64,000 nt of DNA from Thermophilibacter provencensis. GTDB lineage: Bacteria > Actinomycetota > Coriobacteriia > Coriobacteriales > Atopobiaceae. Positions 45,248 through 53,893 of the stretch are shown in pieces. Numbering within the stretch: the first letter of the stretch is position 1; each line of letters opens with the position of its first letter. The stretch lies in NCBI RefSeq assembly GCF_900128445.1, contig NZ_LT671417.1:2305201-2369200 (forward strand), in the 5' to 3' direction. Under the pieces are notes generated by a model. That model ran no database searches and was not told the origin of the DNA. It worked only from the letters and a program-made list of their open reading frames with translations. The position numbers and the translations under genes were made by a program.

Positions 45248-46534
45248 CTACGTGCGGTAGTCTCCGTTAATCGTGACGTAGTCATGGGTGAGGTCGCAGG
45301 TCCAGACGCGGGTGGACGCCTCGCCCATGCCCAGGCTCACCGTGATGTCGATCTCCGGCGCCTCGAAGCGGCGCAGCATGTCCTCCTCGTCCATGGGGAC
45401 GGTGAGGCCGGCGCGACAGACCGGCACGCCCAAAAAGTCGATGTCCACGGCATGCTGGTCGAAGGGCACCCCGCACTTGCCGGCGGCGGCGGCCACGCGC
45501 CCCCAGTTGGCATCGTGGCCGAAGATCGCGGTCTTCACGAGCGGCGAGTTGGCGATCGCGCGAGCCACGGCGTCCGCGTCGGAGTCCGTGGCGGCGCCCG
45601 TGACGGTCACGGTGACGAGCTTCGTGGAGCCCTCCCCGTCCGCGGCGATCTTGCGGGCCAGCTCCACGCACGCGCCGCGCACCGCCGCCGCCACGACCGG
45701 GTACGCGGGATGCGAGAGGTCGATCGCCTCGCCGCCCGCCGCGCCGGTGGCGAACAGGATGCAGGTGTCGTTGGTGGAGGTGTCCGAGTCAACGGTCACC
45801 TTGTTGAAGCTCTGGCCCACGGCGGAGCGCAGGGCCTCGCGCGCCGCCTCGGCCGTGAGCGGGGCGTCCGTGGCGAGCACCGCGAGCATCGTGGCCATGT
45901 TGGGCTGGATCATGCCCGAGCCCTTGACGAAGCCGCCCACGCGCACGGCCACGGTTCCGCCGCCCACCTGCGGGGCCTCGCCCGCAAGCGAGACCTCCTT
46001 GGGCACGGTGTCCGTGGTCATGACGGCGCAGGCCGCGTCATGCGCGCCGGAGGCGTCGGGCGAGAGCGCGGCCACGGCGGCCGGCACGCCCGCCTCGTAG
46101 GGCTCCCACGGCAGCGGCACGCCGATCACGCCCGTGGAGCACACGAGCACGTCCTCGGCGGCGCACCCCAGCTCGGCGGCCACACGCCCGCAGGCGCGCT
46201 CGGCGCAGGCAAGGCCCGGCTCCCCGGTCGCGGCGTTGGCGTTGCCGGAGTTGAGCACCACGGCGCGGGCGCGCCCGTCCGCCGCGTGCGCTCGGCTCAC
46301 CGTGACGGGCGCCGCGCAGAAGCGGTTGGTCGTGAACGTGGCCGCCACGACACAGGGCTCGTCCGCGACGACGAGCGCGAGGTCAAGGCGGTTGGGGTTT
46401 CTGCGGAAACCCGCCGATACGCCGGCGGCGCTGATGCCGGAGGCGGCGCAGACGCCGCCCTCGCAGGGAGAGAAGCCGCAGGCCTCGGGCGCATCGGACG
46501 CCGCGGGGACCGCAAGCGGCTGGATGTCGTTCAT
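45248..46534 (-). CDS. argJ: Glutamate N-acetyltransferase / ornithine acetyltransferase
   Basis: 428 aa. It recycles the acetyl group from acetylornithine to glutamate, so the pathway is of the cyclic type. The self-cleavage site is in KGSGMIQPNMATMLAVLATD, with Thr of the A-T pair as nucleophile; VLNSGNANAATG and STNDTCILFATG are also conserved. The ATG at 46534 (MNDIQPL) has GGAG 6 nt upstream; an ATG four codons earlier has no ribosome site. Second in the operon, 164 nt after argC. Confidence 0.96.
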   Translation of the reverse strand: MNDIQPLAVPAASDAPEACGFSPCEGGVCAASGISAAGVSAGFRRNPNRLDLALVVADEPCVVAATFTTNRFCAAPVTVSRAHAADGRARAVVLNSGNANAATGEPGLACAERACGRVAAELGCAAEDVLVCSTGVIGVPLPWEPYEAGVPAAVAALSPDASGAHDAACAVMTTDTVPKEVSLAGEAPQVGGGTVAVRVGGFVKGSGMIQPNMATMLAVLATDAPLTAEAAREALRSAVGQSFNKVTVDSDTSTNDTCILFATGAAGGEAIDLSHPAYPVVAAAVRGACVELARKIAADGEGSTKLVTVTVTGAATDSDADAVARAIANSPLVKTAIFGHDANWGRVAAAAGKCGVPFDQHAVDIDFLGVPVCRAGLTVPMDEEDMLRRFEAPEIDITVSLGMGEASTRVWTCDLTHDYVTINGDYRT

Positions 46535-46698
46535 GTTCTTCTCCATTTGGTCGGCCGTCCCGGACGGGGATGCCTGGCGAGCACGGGAAGCGACGCGCTT
46601 CGGTTTTGGAGGCCGGCGTGCTCCCGGCCGCCCTTCATGAGGCCCGACGTGAGCGTACGTCATGCTCCAATCAGTCCCGACCAGGCGGGACGGACGTT

Positions 46699-47772
46699 TC
46701 AGATGAGGGGGGCCGGGGCGAGGAGCCCGGCGGTCTCGGGGAGGCCCAGCACGATGTTGGCGCACTGGACGGCCTGGGCGGCCGCCCCCTTCCCGAGGTT
46801 GTCGATCGCGCAGGACGCGATGATCGTGCGTCGTCGTCGCGCGTCGAGCGTCACGCCCACCTGGGCGCGCGCGGTGGCGGCCACGGAGGCGGTGGCGGGC
46901 ATGCTCCCCGCGGGAAGCGTCGTGACCAGCGGCTCGTCGGCGTAGGCGCGCTCATAGGCCGCCTGCACGTCCTCGACGGTCACGTCAGGGGCGGCCTCGA
47001 GGTAGACCGTGGAGAGAAGCCCGCGCGTGAGCGGGGCCAGATGCGGCGTGAAGACGACGGACACCTCGCGCTCCGCCACCTCGGAGAGCGTCTGCTCGAT
47101 CTCCGGCGTGTGACGGTGCTTGGCCACGCCGTAGGCCTCGACGGACTCGTTGGCATGGCAGAAGTGCGTGCGCGCGTTGCAGCCGCGCCCGGCGCCGGAG
47201 ACGCCCGAGATGGCGTCCGCGATCACGAGGTCGCCCATCGCAAGGCCCGCGGAGAGCGCCGGCGCTGCGGCGAGCGCCGTGGCCGTGGGATAGCAGCCCG
47301 GCACGGCCACGAGCACCGCCTCCCCGGCGGCGCGGCGGGCGGCGAGCTCGGACAGGCCGCCGCGGAAGAGCTCCGGCAGGCCGTAGACGGTCTGCGCGAG
47401 GAGCTCGGGGCTCGTGTGCGGGGTGGCGTACCAGGCCTCGTAGACGGCCGGGTCGTGCAGGCGGTAGTCGGCGGAGAGGTCAATCACGTGCACGCCGCGC
47501 GCGAGCAGCTCCGGAGTGAGCGCGAGGCTCGCGGTGTGCGGCACGGCGAGGAAGGCCACGTCGGCCGCCGCGGCGATGGCGTCGGGCTCCGGGAGCGAGA
47601 GCACCACGTCGCACGCGCCCGCCAGCGACGGGTAGACGTCGTCCAGGCGCGTGCCGGCCTCCTTGCGGTCCGTTGCCATGGCCAGCTCGAGCTCGGGGTG
47701 ACCGAGGACCAGACGACAGGCCTCGACGCCCGCGTATCCCGTCGCCCCCACCACGCATGTCCTGATGCCCAT
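46699..47772 (-). CDS. argC: N-acetyl-gamma-glutamyl-phosphate reductase
   Basis: 357 aa NADPH-dependent reductase. Cofactor loop CVVGATGYAGVEACRLV at the N terminus; the catalytic cysteine in VAVPGCYPTATALAAAP; GVSGAGRGCNARTHFCHANE and FTPHLAPLTRGLLSTVYL are conserved. The ATG at 47772 (MGIRTCVV) has GGGGGAT upstream and is preferred to an ATG 14 codons earlier. First gene of argCJBD. No convincing ArgR box was found. Confidence 0.96.
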   Translation of the reverse strand: MGIRTCVVGATGYAGVEACRLVLGHPELELAMATDRKEAGTRLDDVYPSLAGACDVVLSLPEPDAIAAAADVAFLAVPHTASLALTPELLARGVHVIDLSADYRLHDPAVYEAWYATPHTSPELLAQTVYGLPELFRGGLSELAARRAAGEAVLVAVPGCYPTATALAAAPALSAGLAMGDLVIADAISGVSGAGRGCNARTHFCHANESVEAYGVAKHRHTPEIEQTLSEVAEREVSVVFTPHLAPLTRGLLSTVYLEAAPDVTVEDVQAAYERAYADEPLVTTLPAGSMPATASVAATARAQVGVTLDARRRRTIIASCAIDNLGKGAAAQAVQCANIVLGLPETAGLLAPAPLI

Positions 47773-47814
47773 GACGCAATCCCCCACGTTCTTCTCGCCT
47801 GCTGCACTACGCAC

Positions 47815-47843
47815 AACTTAGGCGGGGCGTCGCCGGGTGTCAA
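47815..47843 (-). promoter_or_regulatory. Predicted promoter of the argCJBD operon
   Basis: TTGACA, 17 nt, TAAGTT on the minus strand, 43 nt ahead of the argC start. The -35 is a perfect consensus. Confidence 0.7.
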
Positions 47844-47895
47844 CGACGCAAGGGCATTCGGACACCGGACGGATACACTACCGCGGGGTCGCCAG

Positions 47896-47932
47896 GGTCT
47901 GTGAATTGGGGACTGTCCCCAATTCACAGACC
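47896..47932. repeat. Perfect 17-bp REP-like hairpin
   Basis: Arms GGTCTGTGAATTGGGGA / TCCCCAATTCACAGACC with a 3-nt loop. The right arm contains the TGA stop codon of the small gene at 47924-48127. It shares GGGGAC/GTCCCC with the hairpins at 2354 and 58371. Confidence 0.8.
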
Positions 47933-48127
47933 GCGCTCGCGAAGGCGCGCGTCGATCTCCCTGAGCGTGACGCGCGCGGCGAAGAGCTGGCGGTACGTGG
48001 CGCTCTTCACCCTGCCGGCCGCCGCCAGCTCGCCCATGCGCGCCTTCGTGGCCTCGAGCTCGTCACGCACGCCGGCGGCGAACTCGTCGTAGGCGGCGAG
48101 GCGCGCCGCGTCATCCATCTCGCCCAT
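47924..48127 (-). CDS. Small conserved-looking protein downstream of the MIF-like gene
   Basis: 67 aa, charged and probably helical (ARLAAYDEFAAGVRDELEATKARMGELAA, then SATYRQLFAARVTLREIDARLRERGL). No family recognised. The ATG overlaps the stop of the upstream tautomerase-like gene (TGATG), which implies coupled translation and a shared role. Its stop lies in a REP-like hairpin. Confidence 0.6.
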   Translation of the reverse strand: MGEMDDAARLAAYDEFAAGVRDELEATKARMGELAAAGRVKSATYRQLFAARVTLREIDARLRERGL

Positions 48128-48477
48128 CAGAAGTTGGCGCCGTTCCAGCCGAAGCTCGGCGTCCAGCCGTAGCGGATGTAGACCCGGGCGGGATCCACGC
48201 CCAGCTCGCGGCAGATCGCGGGCGTCACCTCCTCGGTGAAGCGCTCCCATGCGGACGCGGGCACCTCGGAGCGCGCGAACACGCTCACGTCGACGAGGGC
48301 GCACGGCTCGGAGTCGTCGCCCGCGAAGTAGATGTGGGCGTCGTCCTCGAAGAGGCACATGAGCCAGGACTCGGACTTGCCGGGCACGGCCTCGATCGCG
48401 CGGCCGTAGGCGGACTTGAGCGCCTCGCGGGCCTCGGGCGCGATGGGCGCGGAGCAGTAGGTGTGGACGACGGGCAT
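48127..48477 (-). CDS. MIF-like (macrophage migration inhibitory factor) tautomerase family protein
   Basis: 116 aa. It starts MPVVHTYCSAPI, so removal of Met leaves the catalytic N-terminal proline. A lysine at the expected place (VPGKSESWLMCLF) and the ending RVYIRYGWTPSFGWNGANF resemble MIF/D-dopachrome tautomerase rather than the short 4-oxalocrotonate tautomerases. There is no signal peptide, as is usual for MIF. It may be metabolic or act on host cells; neither can be told here. Confidence 0.85.
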   Translation of the reverse strand: MPVVHTYCSAPIAPEAREALKSAYGRAIEAVPGKSESWLMCLFEDDAHIYFAGDDSEPCALVDVSVFARSEVPASAWERFTEEVTPAICRELGVDPARVYIRYGWTPSFGWNGANF

Positions 48478-48536
48478 GGCGGCTCCTCTCGGTCGGGTGC
48501 ACCCAGCATAGCGCAGCGCGGCGCGCCCGCGGAGCG

Positions 48537-49259
48537 CTAGCGCGAGAGCTCGTCGAGCGTGCGCCCGGCGTCGTCGCGCAGCACGAGCCAGCTGTTGGTC
48601 CCTGCGAAGTAGAGCAGGTGGCCAACCTCGTTCACGCTCCTGAGCACGATGTCCTCCGTCGTGCGCGCGCCCGAGATGGCATCTGCGTGCTCCTCGCGCA
48701 GCCGAAGCGCGAAGCGCGCGGCAAACCCGAGGCTCCCGTCGCGGTTGAGCGGGGGCTCAGCCCGAAGCGTCGCCCCGGCGAGGACCCGCAGGCGGTCGCG
48801 AGCCTCCCAGACGACCGTGGCCTCGCTCCCCTCGTGGCGAACGCGGAGCGGGAGCTCGGCGAGCTCGGGGCGCCAGCGATGCCGGGCCTTGCCCGCGGAG
48901 CGGCCCCCTGAGGGCCCGGGGGCCTCCCCCGGAAAGACCCCCACGGCGCGAAGGGCAAGAAGGACGGGGGCGACCTCGTCGGCGCGCCCGGGGCCGGGCT
49001 CACGGGGAGACGCGATGGCCCGGCGCAGCTCCGTCGCGGACACGCCCGTCGCACGAACCGTCGCCAGGCGCCGGGCGCTGGCTGGCACCTCGCCCCCGAC
49101 CACGCGGGCCGTCCCGTCGGGAAGCACGGCAAGCTGGCAGGAGCCCTCGTCCAGCGACCCCGGAGCGGGCACAACCTCGACCGAGACGGCTCCGTCCGGA
49201 GTCTCCGCGCAAACGCGCTCGCCGCCCGACGCGTCCTCGATGCTGACAAGCAGCTGCAT
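48537..49259 (-). CDS. Hypothetical protein
   Basis: 240 aa, no signal or membrane segment, Ala/Arg/Glu-rich. No family recognised. The first half (VSIEDASGGERVCAETPDGAVSVEVVPAP) looks beta-rich; the second half ends with DIVLRSVNEVGHLLYFAGTNSWLVLRDDAGRTLDELSR, which is well ordered and less biased. A strong GAGGGAGGAAG ribosome site precedes the ATG at 49259. It is divergent from the membrane protein at 49362. Confidence 0.7.
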   Translation of the reverse strand: MQLLVSIEDASGGERVCAETPDGAVSVEVVPAPGSLDEGSCQLAVLPDGTARVVGGEVPASARRLATVRATGVSATELRRAIASPREPGPGRADEVAPVLLALRAVGVFPGEAPGPSGGRSAGKARHRWRPELAELPLRVRHEGSEATVVWEARDRLRVLAGATLRAEPPLNRDGSLGFAARFALRLREEHADAISGARTTEDIVLRSVNEVGHLLYFAGTNSWLVLRDDAGRTLDELSR

Positions 49260-49306
49260 GCTTCCTCCCTCGATGCGGACCCCGCGCCGACGGTCGGCCG
49301 CAAGGC

Positions 49307-49332
49307 GTGTCATCCTGCGCCATCTTGGGTAT
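49307..49332 (+). promoter_or_regulatory. Candidate SigB/SigF-type promoter of the holin-family gene
   Basis: GTGT, 16 nt, GGGTAT preceded by TT, 30 nt ahead of the ATG at 49362. Same element as before dfx, the 75-aa gene and the nitroreductase. Confidence 0.45.
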
Positions 49333-49361
49333 CCTACCCGCAGGAACGAAAGGAGAATCTG

Positions 49362-49727
49362 ATGGGCTTCCTCGGAAAGTGGTTCGTGACGGCCATCGCG
49401 TGCGCGGTGGCCGTCTGGCTCGTGCCCGGGATCGTGCCGGTCGGTGGCACCTGGGTGGGGCCAATCGTCTGCGCACTCGTGCTCGCGCTGCTCAACGCCA
49501 CCGTGAAGCCGGTGATGCAGGCGCTCGCCATACCCTTCACCATCGCCACGCTCGGCATCTTCTATCTGGTGGTCAACGCGTTCGTGCTCGAGCTCGCGAG
49601 CTGGCTCTCGCGCAACATCTTCCACGCCGGCATCGCCATCGACTCGCTCTTCTCGGCGATCCTCGGCTCGATCGTGATCTCGCTCGTGAGCATGCTCGTG
49701 GGCGGCGTCATCGGGGCGGACGACTAG
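49362..49727 (+). CDS. Phage-holin-family-type four-helix membrane protein
   Basis: 121 aa with four hydrophobic segments (FVTAIACAVAVWLVPGIVPV, GPIVCALVLALLNATVKPVM, TIATLGIFYLVVNAFVLELA, LFSAILGSIVISLVSMLVGG). LLNATVKPV is the signature of PF04020-type membrane proteins. These are common chromosomal proteins of unknown role, and no phage genes are near. AAAGGAG precedes the ATG. The promoter suggests stress control. Confidence 0.85.
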   Translation: MGFLGKWFVTAIACAVAVWLVPGIVPVGGTWVGPIVCALVLALLNATVKPVMQALAIPFTIATLGIFYLVVNAFVLELASWLSRNIFHAGIAIDSLFSAILGSIVISLVSMLVGGVIGADD

Positions 49728-49740
49728 GGGCCCAAAATAA

Positions 49741-49814
49741 TAATCCGCCCTGTGGGCGCGACGGCTTCTGCTCAACAGGGAAAACGCTCCGGAGGGCTCC
49801 CAGAGGGCGGATTA
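49741..49814. terminator. Inverted repeat between convergent genes
   Basis: TAATCCGCCCT (49741-49751) pairs with AGGGCGGATTA (49804-49814) across a 52-nt loop. It lies between the stops of two convergent genes, and the TAA of the minus-strand gene is in the right arm. Likely a bidirectional terminator. Confidence 0.65.
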
Positions 49815-51002
49815 ATTCTCCTCCCCCTCCTGGTCCCTCGGCGCGCCGACGAGTCCGGCGACCCGACGCGCGGCCCGCGTCGCCGCGCCAGCGGCGGCAT
49901 CCGTGATCGCCTCTCCCGCAGCCGCCACGCCAGCCCCCACGAGCTCCCCGAGGAGGCTGCGCATCATGTCGCGCGTGCGCGGGTCGACCTCCCTCAGCGA
50001 GCCGATGACCTTCTGGATGGCGGCCGGCGTGGCACAGAGGTCCTCGAAGGTCGTGGCGCCACCGGCCGAGAGCGCGTCGAAGAGCTCGTCGGTGAGCAGA
50101 CGGCGGTCCTCGGGGTCGAGCCGCGCGAGCCATGCCGAGAACGAGCGCGCCACGACGAGGCACTCCGGGTCAGGACCGTCCGCCTCCACGAACCCCGCAG
50201 GGCCCACCTGCCAGGAGATCGGGTCGTGCTGGAGGCTGCGCTCCGCGGAGCTCCTCACGATGGTGGCGGGAGCGTCGTCCGAGAAGAACCGACCCACGAC
50301 GCTGTAGGAGGGGATGATGCGCGTGTAGCGCTCCCCCATCACGTCATGGCAGCTCACGGGCAACACCGAGCGGTCCATGCCGGGTCCGTCATTGCTGTAG
50401 ACGCGCTCGATCGCGCCGGAAAGAAGGACGGGCGCGCTCGCGGCGGCGTAGGCGGCGAGGTTCCCGCCCTTCGAGTGTCCGCCCACGCGCACGCGGCAGC
50501 CCCGCGCGGCGGCACGCTCGAGCTCTCGGGCGAGGTAGTCGGCGGCGGCGCGCTGCGCCTGCGTGACGGCGAAGCTCAGGACGAAGTTCTCGCGCCAGCC
50601 CACGAGCGTGGTGTCGGTGCCCCGGAAGGCGACGTAGGTCTCGCCGTTGTCGAGATCGGCGGTGACGGCGGAGAACTGAATCACGCGCTCGTCGTCGCGC
50701 ACGTCGACGTAGTCGCGCAGGAGGGCGTCGCCGAAACGGGACGAGCCGCCGGCCGCCACCACGAATCGCTCGTCGATCGTCGCGAGCGAGCGCACGCGCG
50801 AGGCCAAGTCCCCGCCCGAACGGGCGAGCAGCTCGCCGCACGCGTCCGTAAGGCGCGTGCCCGGCTCGTCAGGGCCCCCGACGACGCCCGTGAAGTCGAG
50901 GTAGGAAAGGGTCGCCAGCACGAGGTTGTCCACGTCGTTGAACGGCCGCTCGGCGAGCGTGATGTCCCCGCGCAGCTCCAGATAGTCCCGAACGTCCGCC
51001 AC
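49812..51002 (-). CDS. Mbeg1-like (DUF2974) lipase-fold protein
   Basis: 396 aa, soluble. NDVDNLVLATLSYLDF near the start and TYVAFRGTDTTLVGWRENF are typical of the DUF2974/Mbeg1-like group; the nucleophile elbow is RVGGHSKGGNLAAYAA. The last 60 residues form an Ala/Gly-rich helical tail (LLGELVGAGVAAAGEAITDAAAGAATRAARR) like an amphipathic membrane-binding element. Substrate unknown. Confidence 0.85.
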   Translation of the reverse strand: MADVRDYLELRGDITLAERPFNDVDNLVLATLSYLDFTGVVGGPDEPGTRLTDACGELLARSGGDLASRVRSLATIDERFVVAAGGSSRFGDALLRDYVDVRDDERVIQFSAVTADLDNGETYVAFRGTDTTLVGWRENFVLSFAVTQAQRAAADYLARELERAAARGCRVRVGGHSKGGNLAAYAAASAPVLLSGAIERVYSNDGPGMDRSVLPVSCHDVMGERYTRIIPSYSVVGRFFSDDAPATIVRSSAERSLQHDPISWQVGPAGFVEADGPDPECLVVARSFSAWLARLDPEDRRLLTDELFDALSAGGATTFEDLCATPAAIQKVIGSLREVDPRTRDMMRSLLGELVGAGVAAAGEAITDAAAGAATRAARRVAGLVGAPRDQEGEEN

Positions 51003-51048
51003 AGCCCCTCCGTCCTTCTTGCCACGCTGCTCTTATTCCCCGTCAAGG

Positions 51049-51227
51049 AGCCCCGAAACGGCGAGCCCCGCCCTTCTCGCAAAGCAAGCTTCCTGAGCGC
51101 AAAGCGCGAAGCAGCATTCTTTTCCAGCGGTAAAGCAGCCCCGAAACGGCGGCGCCCCGCCCCTTTGCAAAGCATGTTTCCTGAGCGCTATGCGCGAAGC
51201 AACATGCGTGCAAAGGGGCGGGGCGCC
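51049..51227. repeat. 88-bp direct repeat ending in a large hairpin
   Basis: Two copies starting AGCCCCGAAACGGC at 51049 and 51137, each followed by a GC-rich part, TTCCTGAGCGC and GCGCGAAGCA. The second copy extends into a hairpin: GGCGCCCCGCCCCTTTGCA (51151-51169) against its exact complement (51209-51227), with an inner GCATGTT/AACATGC pair. It lies 18 nt past the fucO-like gene and may end its transcript. Confidence 0.8.
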
Positions 51228-51245
51228 CCAGCGACGGTAAGGACG

Positions 51246-52409
51246 CTACGCCATCACCTTGCGGAAGAGCTCGACGACGGCGGAGTGGTCGGCCTCGCGC
51301 GGGTTGCCCGGGAAGCAGGCGTCGGCGATGGCGTCGTCGGCGAGCTGGTCGAGGTCGGCCTCCAGCAGGCCGTCGCAGGTGGGCTTGATGTTGACGTCGG
51401 CAGAGAGCTGGCGCACGGCGGCGATCGCGGCGTCTGCGGCCCCTTCGTCGGTCATGCCGGTGGTGTCGACGCCCATGGCCACGGCCACCTCGGCCAGGCG
51501 CTTGGTCACGACGGGCTTGTTGTACTCCATCGCAACCGGGAGCAGCATCGCGCAGGCGACGCCGTGCGGGGTGTCGTAGTGCGCGGAGAGCGTGTGCGCC
51601 ATGGCGTGGTCGATTCCCAGGCCCACGTTGGAGAAGCCCATGCCGGCGATGTACTGGGCGAGCGCCATGCCCTCACGGCCGGAGCCGGGCACGCCGCTCT
51701 TGGCCTCGGCCACGGCGTCGCGCAGGTGCTTCGAGATGAGCTGGATGGCCTTGTAGTGGAACATGTCGGAGAGCTCCCAGGCGCCCTGGGTGGTGTAGCC
51801 CTCGATGGCGTGCGTGAGCGCGTCCATGCCGGTGGCGGCGGTAAGGCCGGCGGGCATGGAGGCCATCATGTCGGGATCGACCACGGCGACGTCGGGGATG
51901 TCGTTGACGTCGACGCACACGAACTTGCGGACCTTCTCGGGGTCGGTGATCACGTAGTTGATCGTGACCTCTGCCGCGGTGCCGGCGGTGGTGGGCACGG
52001 CGATGGTGAAGACGGCGTGCTTCTTGGTGGGGGCCACGCCCTCGAGGGAGACGACGTCGGCGAACTCGGGGTTGGCGACGATGATGCCAATGCCCTTGGC
52101 GGTGTCCATGGAGGAGCCGCCGCCGATGGTGACGATGCAGTCGGCACCGGAGGCCTTGTACGCCTCGACGCCGTCCTGGACGTTCTTGATCGTGGGGTTG
52201 GGCTTGATCTCGGAGTAGAGCTCCCAGGCGATGCCGGCATCGTCGAGCAGGTCGGTCACCTTGGCCACGACGCCAAACTTCACGAGGTCGGGGTCGGAGC
52301 AGACGAAGGCCTTCTTGTAGCCGCGGCGCGTAAGCTCGCCGGGAATCTCCTTGATCGCGCCAGAGCCGTGGTAGGAGATGTTGTTCAGGACGAAGCGGTT
52401 GACTGCCAT
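51246..52409 (-). CDS. fucO: Iron-containing alcohol dehydrogenase (lactaldehyde reductase-like)
   Basis: 387 aa, group III Fe-dependent dehydrogenase. GGGSSMDTAKGIGI binds NAD; AVPTTAGTAAEVT and MDALTHAIEGYTT are family signatures; the metal ligands are the Asp/His of the latter plus NVGLGIDHAMAHTLSAHYDTPHG. It most resembles FucO, which reduces lactaldehyde to propanediol when fucose or rhamnose is fermented; no fucose genes are near, so another aldehyde is possible. ATG at 52409 follows AGGGGGAA. Confidence 0.85.
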   Translation of the reverse strand: MAVNRFVLNNISYHGSGAIKEIPGELTRRGYKKAFVCSDPDLVKFGVVAKVTDLLDDAGIAWELYSEIKPNPTIKNVQDGVEAYKASGADCIVTIGGGSSMDTAKGIGIIVANPEFADVVSLEGVAPTKKHAVFTIAVPTTAGTAAEVTINYVITDPEKVRKFVCVDVNDIPDVAVVDPDMMASMPAGLTAATGMDALTHAIEGYTTQGAWELSDMFHYKAIQLISKHLRDAVAEAKSGVPGSGREGMALAQYIAGMGFSNVGLGIDHAMAHTLSAHYDTPHGVACAMLLPVAMEYNKPVVTKRLAEVAVAMGVDTTGMTDEGAADAAIAAVRQLSADVNIKPTCDGLLEADLDQLADDAIADACFPGNPREADHSAVVELFRKVMA

Positions 52410-52548
52410 GCTGTGATTCCCCCTTGGGTCGCGAGTGCCGGAATGCCAGCCGTCCGCAGGGTAGTATGCGCCCAAAGCGTCATGTTGGCGGAAGCCGACT
52501 CCGCGGGCGGCGCGTTCTTCTCGGCAAAGCACGACAGAGGTTGACAAA

Positions 52549-52601
52549 GGTGACAGGGTCAACTGTCATAAGAGAATAGTGTGACAATTGACCCTGTCAC
52601 C
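52549..52601. repeat. REP-like hairpin before the M20 peptidase gene
   Basis: Arms GGTGACAGGGTCAACTGTCA and TGACAATTGACCCTGTCACC pair at 19 of 20 positions around a 13-nt loop. Further TGACA/CTGTCA words lie on both sides. It is only 28 nt ahead of the start codon at 52630, so it would fold in the 5' leader. Confidence 0.85.
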
Positions 52602-52629
52602 CCTGTCATGAGACGCGCCGGGAGCCATC

Positions 52630-53799
52630 GTGAACGAGAAGATCAAGCAGCTTGCCACCGCCTACGCCGACGAGTGCCATGAGGAGGAGCTCGAGCTGCT
52701 CCGCACGCTCGCGCAGATTCCCGCCCCCTCCGGACACGAGGAGCGCCGCGCCGAGTTTATCCGCGACTGGCTGCTCGCGCAGGGCGCCCCGGTGGGGTCC
52801 GTGCGCATCGACGACGCGAAGAACGTGATCCTCTCGCTTCCCGCCGGCGCCGGCGCGGCGGACGACGGGATCGCCGTCTTTGCCGCCCACACCGACGTAG
52901 TCTTCCCCGACACCGAGCCGCTGCCGCTCGCCGAGAGCGCGACGCGCCTGCTCGCGCCCGGCGTGGGCGACGACACCGCCAACCTCGTGGGGCTGCTCCT
53001 CGCCGCCCGCTACCTCATGCGCAACCGCATCGCCCTCGACCGGCCGCTGCTCGTCGTGGCCAACTCCTGCGAGGAGGGGCTCGGCAACCTCGCCGGCACG
53101 CGGGAGCTCTTCCGCCAGTACGACGGCCGCGTGCGCGAGTTCACCTCGTTCGACCTCTACCTGGGCATGCACGTGGTGTCGGCCGTCGGCTCGCATCGCT
53201 GGAGGGTCATGTGTCACACGCAGGGCGGACACTCGTGGGAGAACTTCGGGCGCGACAACGCCATCGAAGAGCTCTGCTCCCTCATCGAGGACCTCTACGC
53301 GATGGAGCTCCCCACCGCCGCCAAGACCACCATCAACGTCGGCCGGTTTGAGGGCGGCACCACCGTGAACTCCATCGCCGAGGACGCGAGCGTGCTCGTC
53401 GAGTACCGCTCCGCGTCCGAGGAGTGCCTCGAGCTGATGTACGGGAAGTTCGTGGGGCTCGTGGAGGAGCACCTGCGGAAGGGCTCGCGCATCGACGTCA
53501 AGCTCATCGGCCGACGCCCCGCGTCCGGCGAGCGCATCCCCGCGGGACAGGGCGAGCTCATCGCCCGAACCGACGAGGTGCTGCGCGAGCTCGGCGGCGT
53601 GACGCCCATCCACCAGGAGTCCTCGACCGACGCGAACATACCGCTCTCGCTGGGAGTCTGCGCCCACACCGTGGGCACCGTGGAGGGAGACCTCCTCCAC
53701 ACGCGCGAGGAGTGGATCGAGAAGGACAGCCTCCGGCGCGGCCTCGCCGTCATACTCGCGCTCATGCTCGCGCACGCGACCGACGTCGGGAGCCGCTGA
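52630..53799 (+). CDS. M20 family metallopeptidase
   Basis: 389 aa. The metal motifs are AAHTDVVF (His-x-Asp), GVGDDTANLVGLL (bridging Asp), NSCEEGLGN (catalytic Glu-Glu) and HQESSTDANIPLS. The dimerisation domain spans about 195-300 (HTQGGHSWENFGRDNAIEEL). It resembles tripeptidase/carboxypeptidase members. The start is GTG at 52630 with GGGAG upstream. The REP-like hairpin in the leader may affect expression. Confidence 0.92.
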   Translation: MNEKIKQLATAYADECHEEELELLRTLAQIPAPSGHEERRAEFIRDWLLAQGAPVGSVRIDDAKNVILSLPAGAGAADDGIAVFAAHTDVVFPDTEPLPLAESATRLLAPGVGDDTANLVGLLLAARYLMRNRIALDRPLLVVANSCEEGLGNLAGTRELFRQYDGRVREFTSFDLYLGMHVVSAVGSHRWRVMCHTQGGHSWENFGRDNAIEELCSLIEDLYAMELPTAAKTTINVGRFEGGTTVNSIAEDASVLVEYRSASEECLELMYGKFVGLVEEHLRKGSRIDVKLIGRRPASGERIPAGQGELIARTDEVLRELGGVTPIHQESSTDANIPLSLGVCAHTVGTVEGDLLHTREEWIEKDSLRRGLAVILALMLAHATDVGSR

Positions 53800-53842
53800 G
53801 CAGGACCCAGTCGGCGCGTTTGACGCACCCCGACCTCGCGGC

Positions 53843-53866
53843 AAAAAAATGGAGCCCGCAGGCTCC
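53843..53866 (-). terminator. Intrinsic terminator of the 75-aa gene
   Basis: GGAGCC, loop, GGCTCC followed on the minus strand by ATTTTTTT, 27 nt after the stop at 53894. Confidence 0.9.
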
Positions 53867-53893
53867 GCTCGACCTCTCGTTAGGGCGCTGGCG

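Noticed and set aside
47773-47895. ArgR operator before argC
   Set aside because: No pair of ARG-box-like palindromes could be recognised, although the promoter is clear.
49362-49727. Prophage remnant because of the holin-family match
   Set aside because: This membrane family is common on chromosomes and no other phage gene, att site or integrase is nearby.
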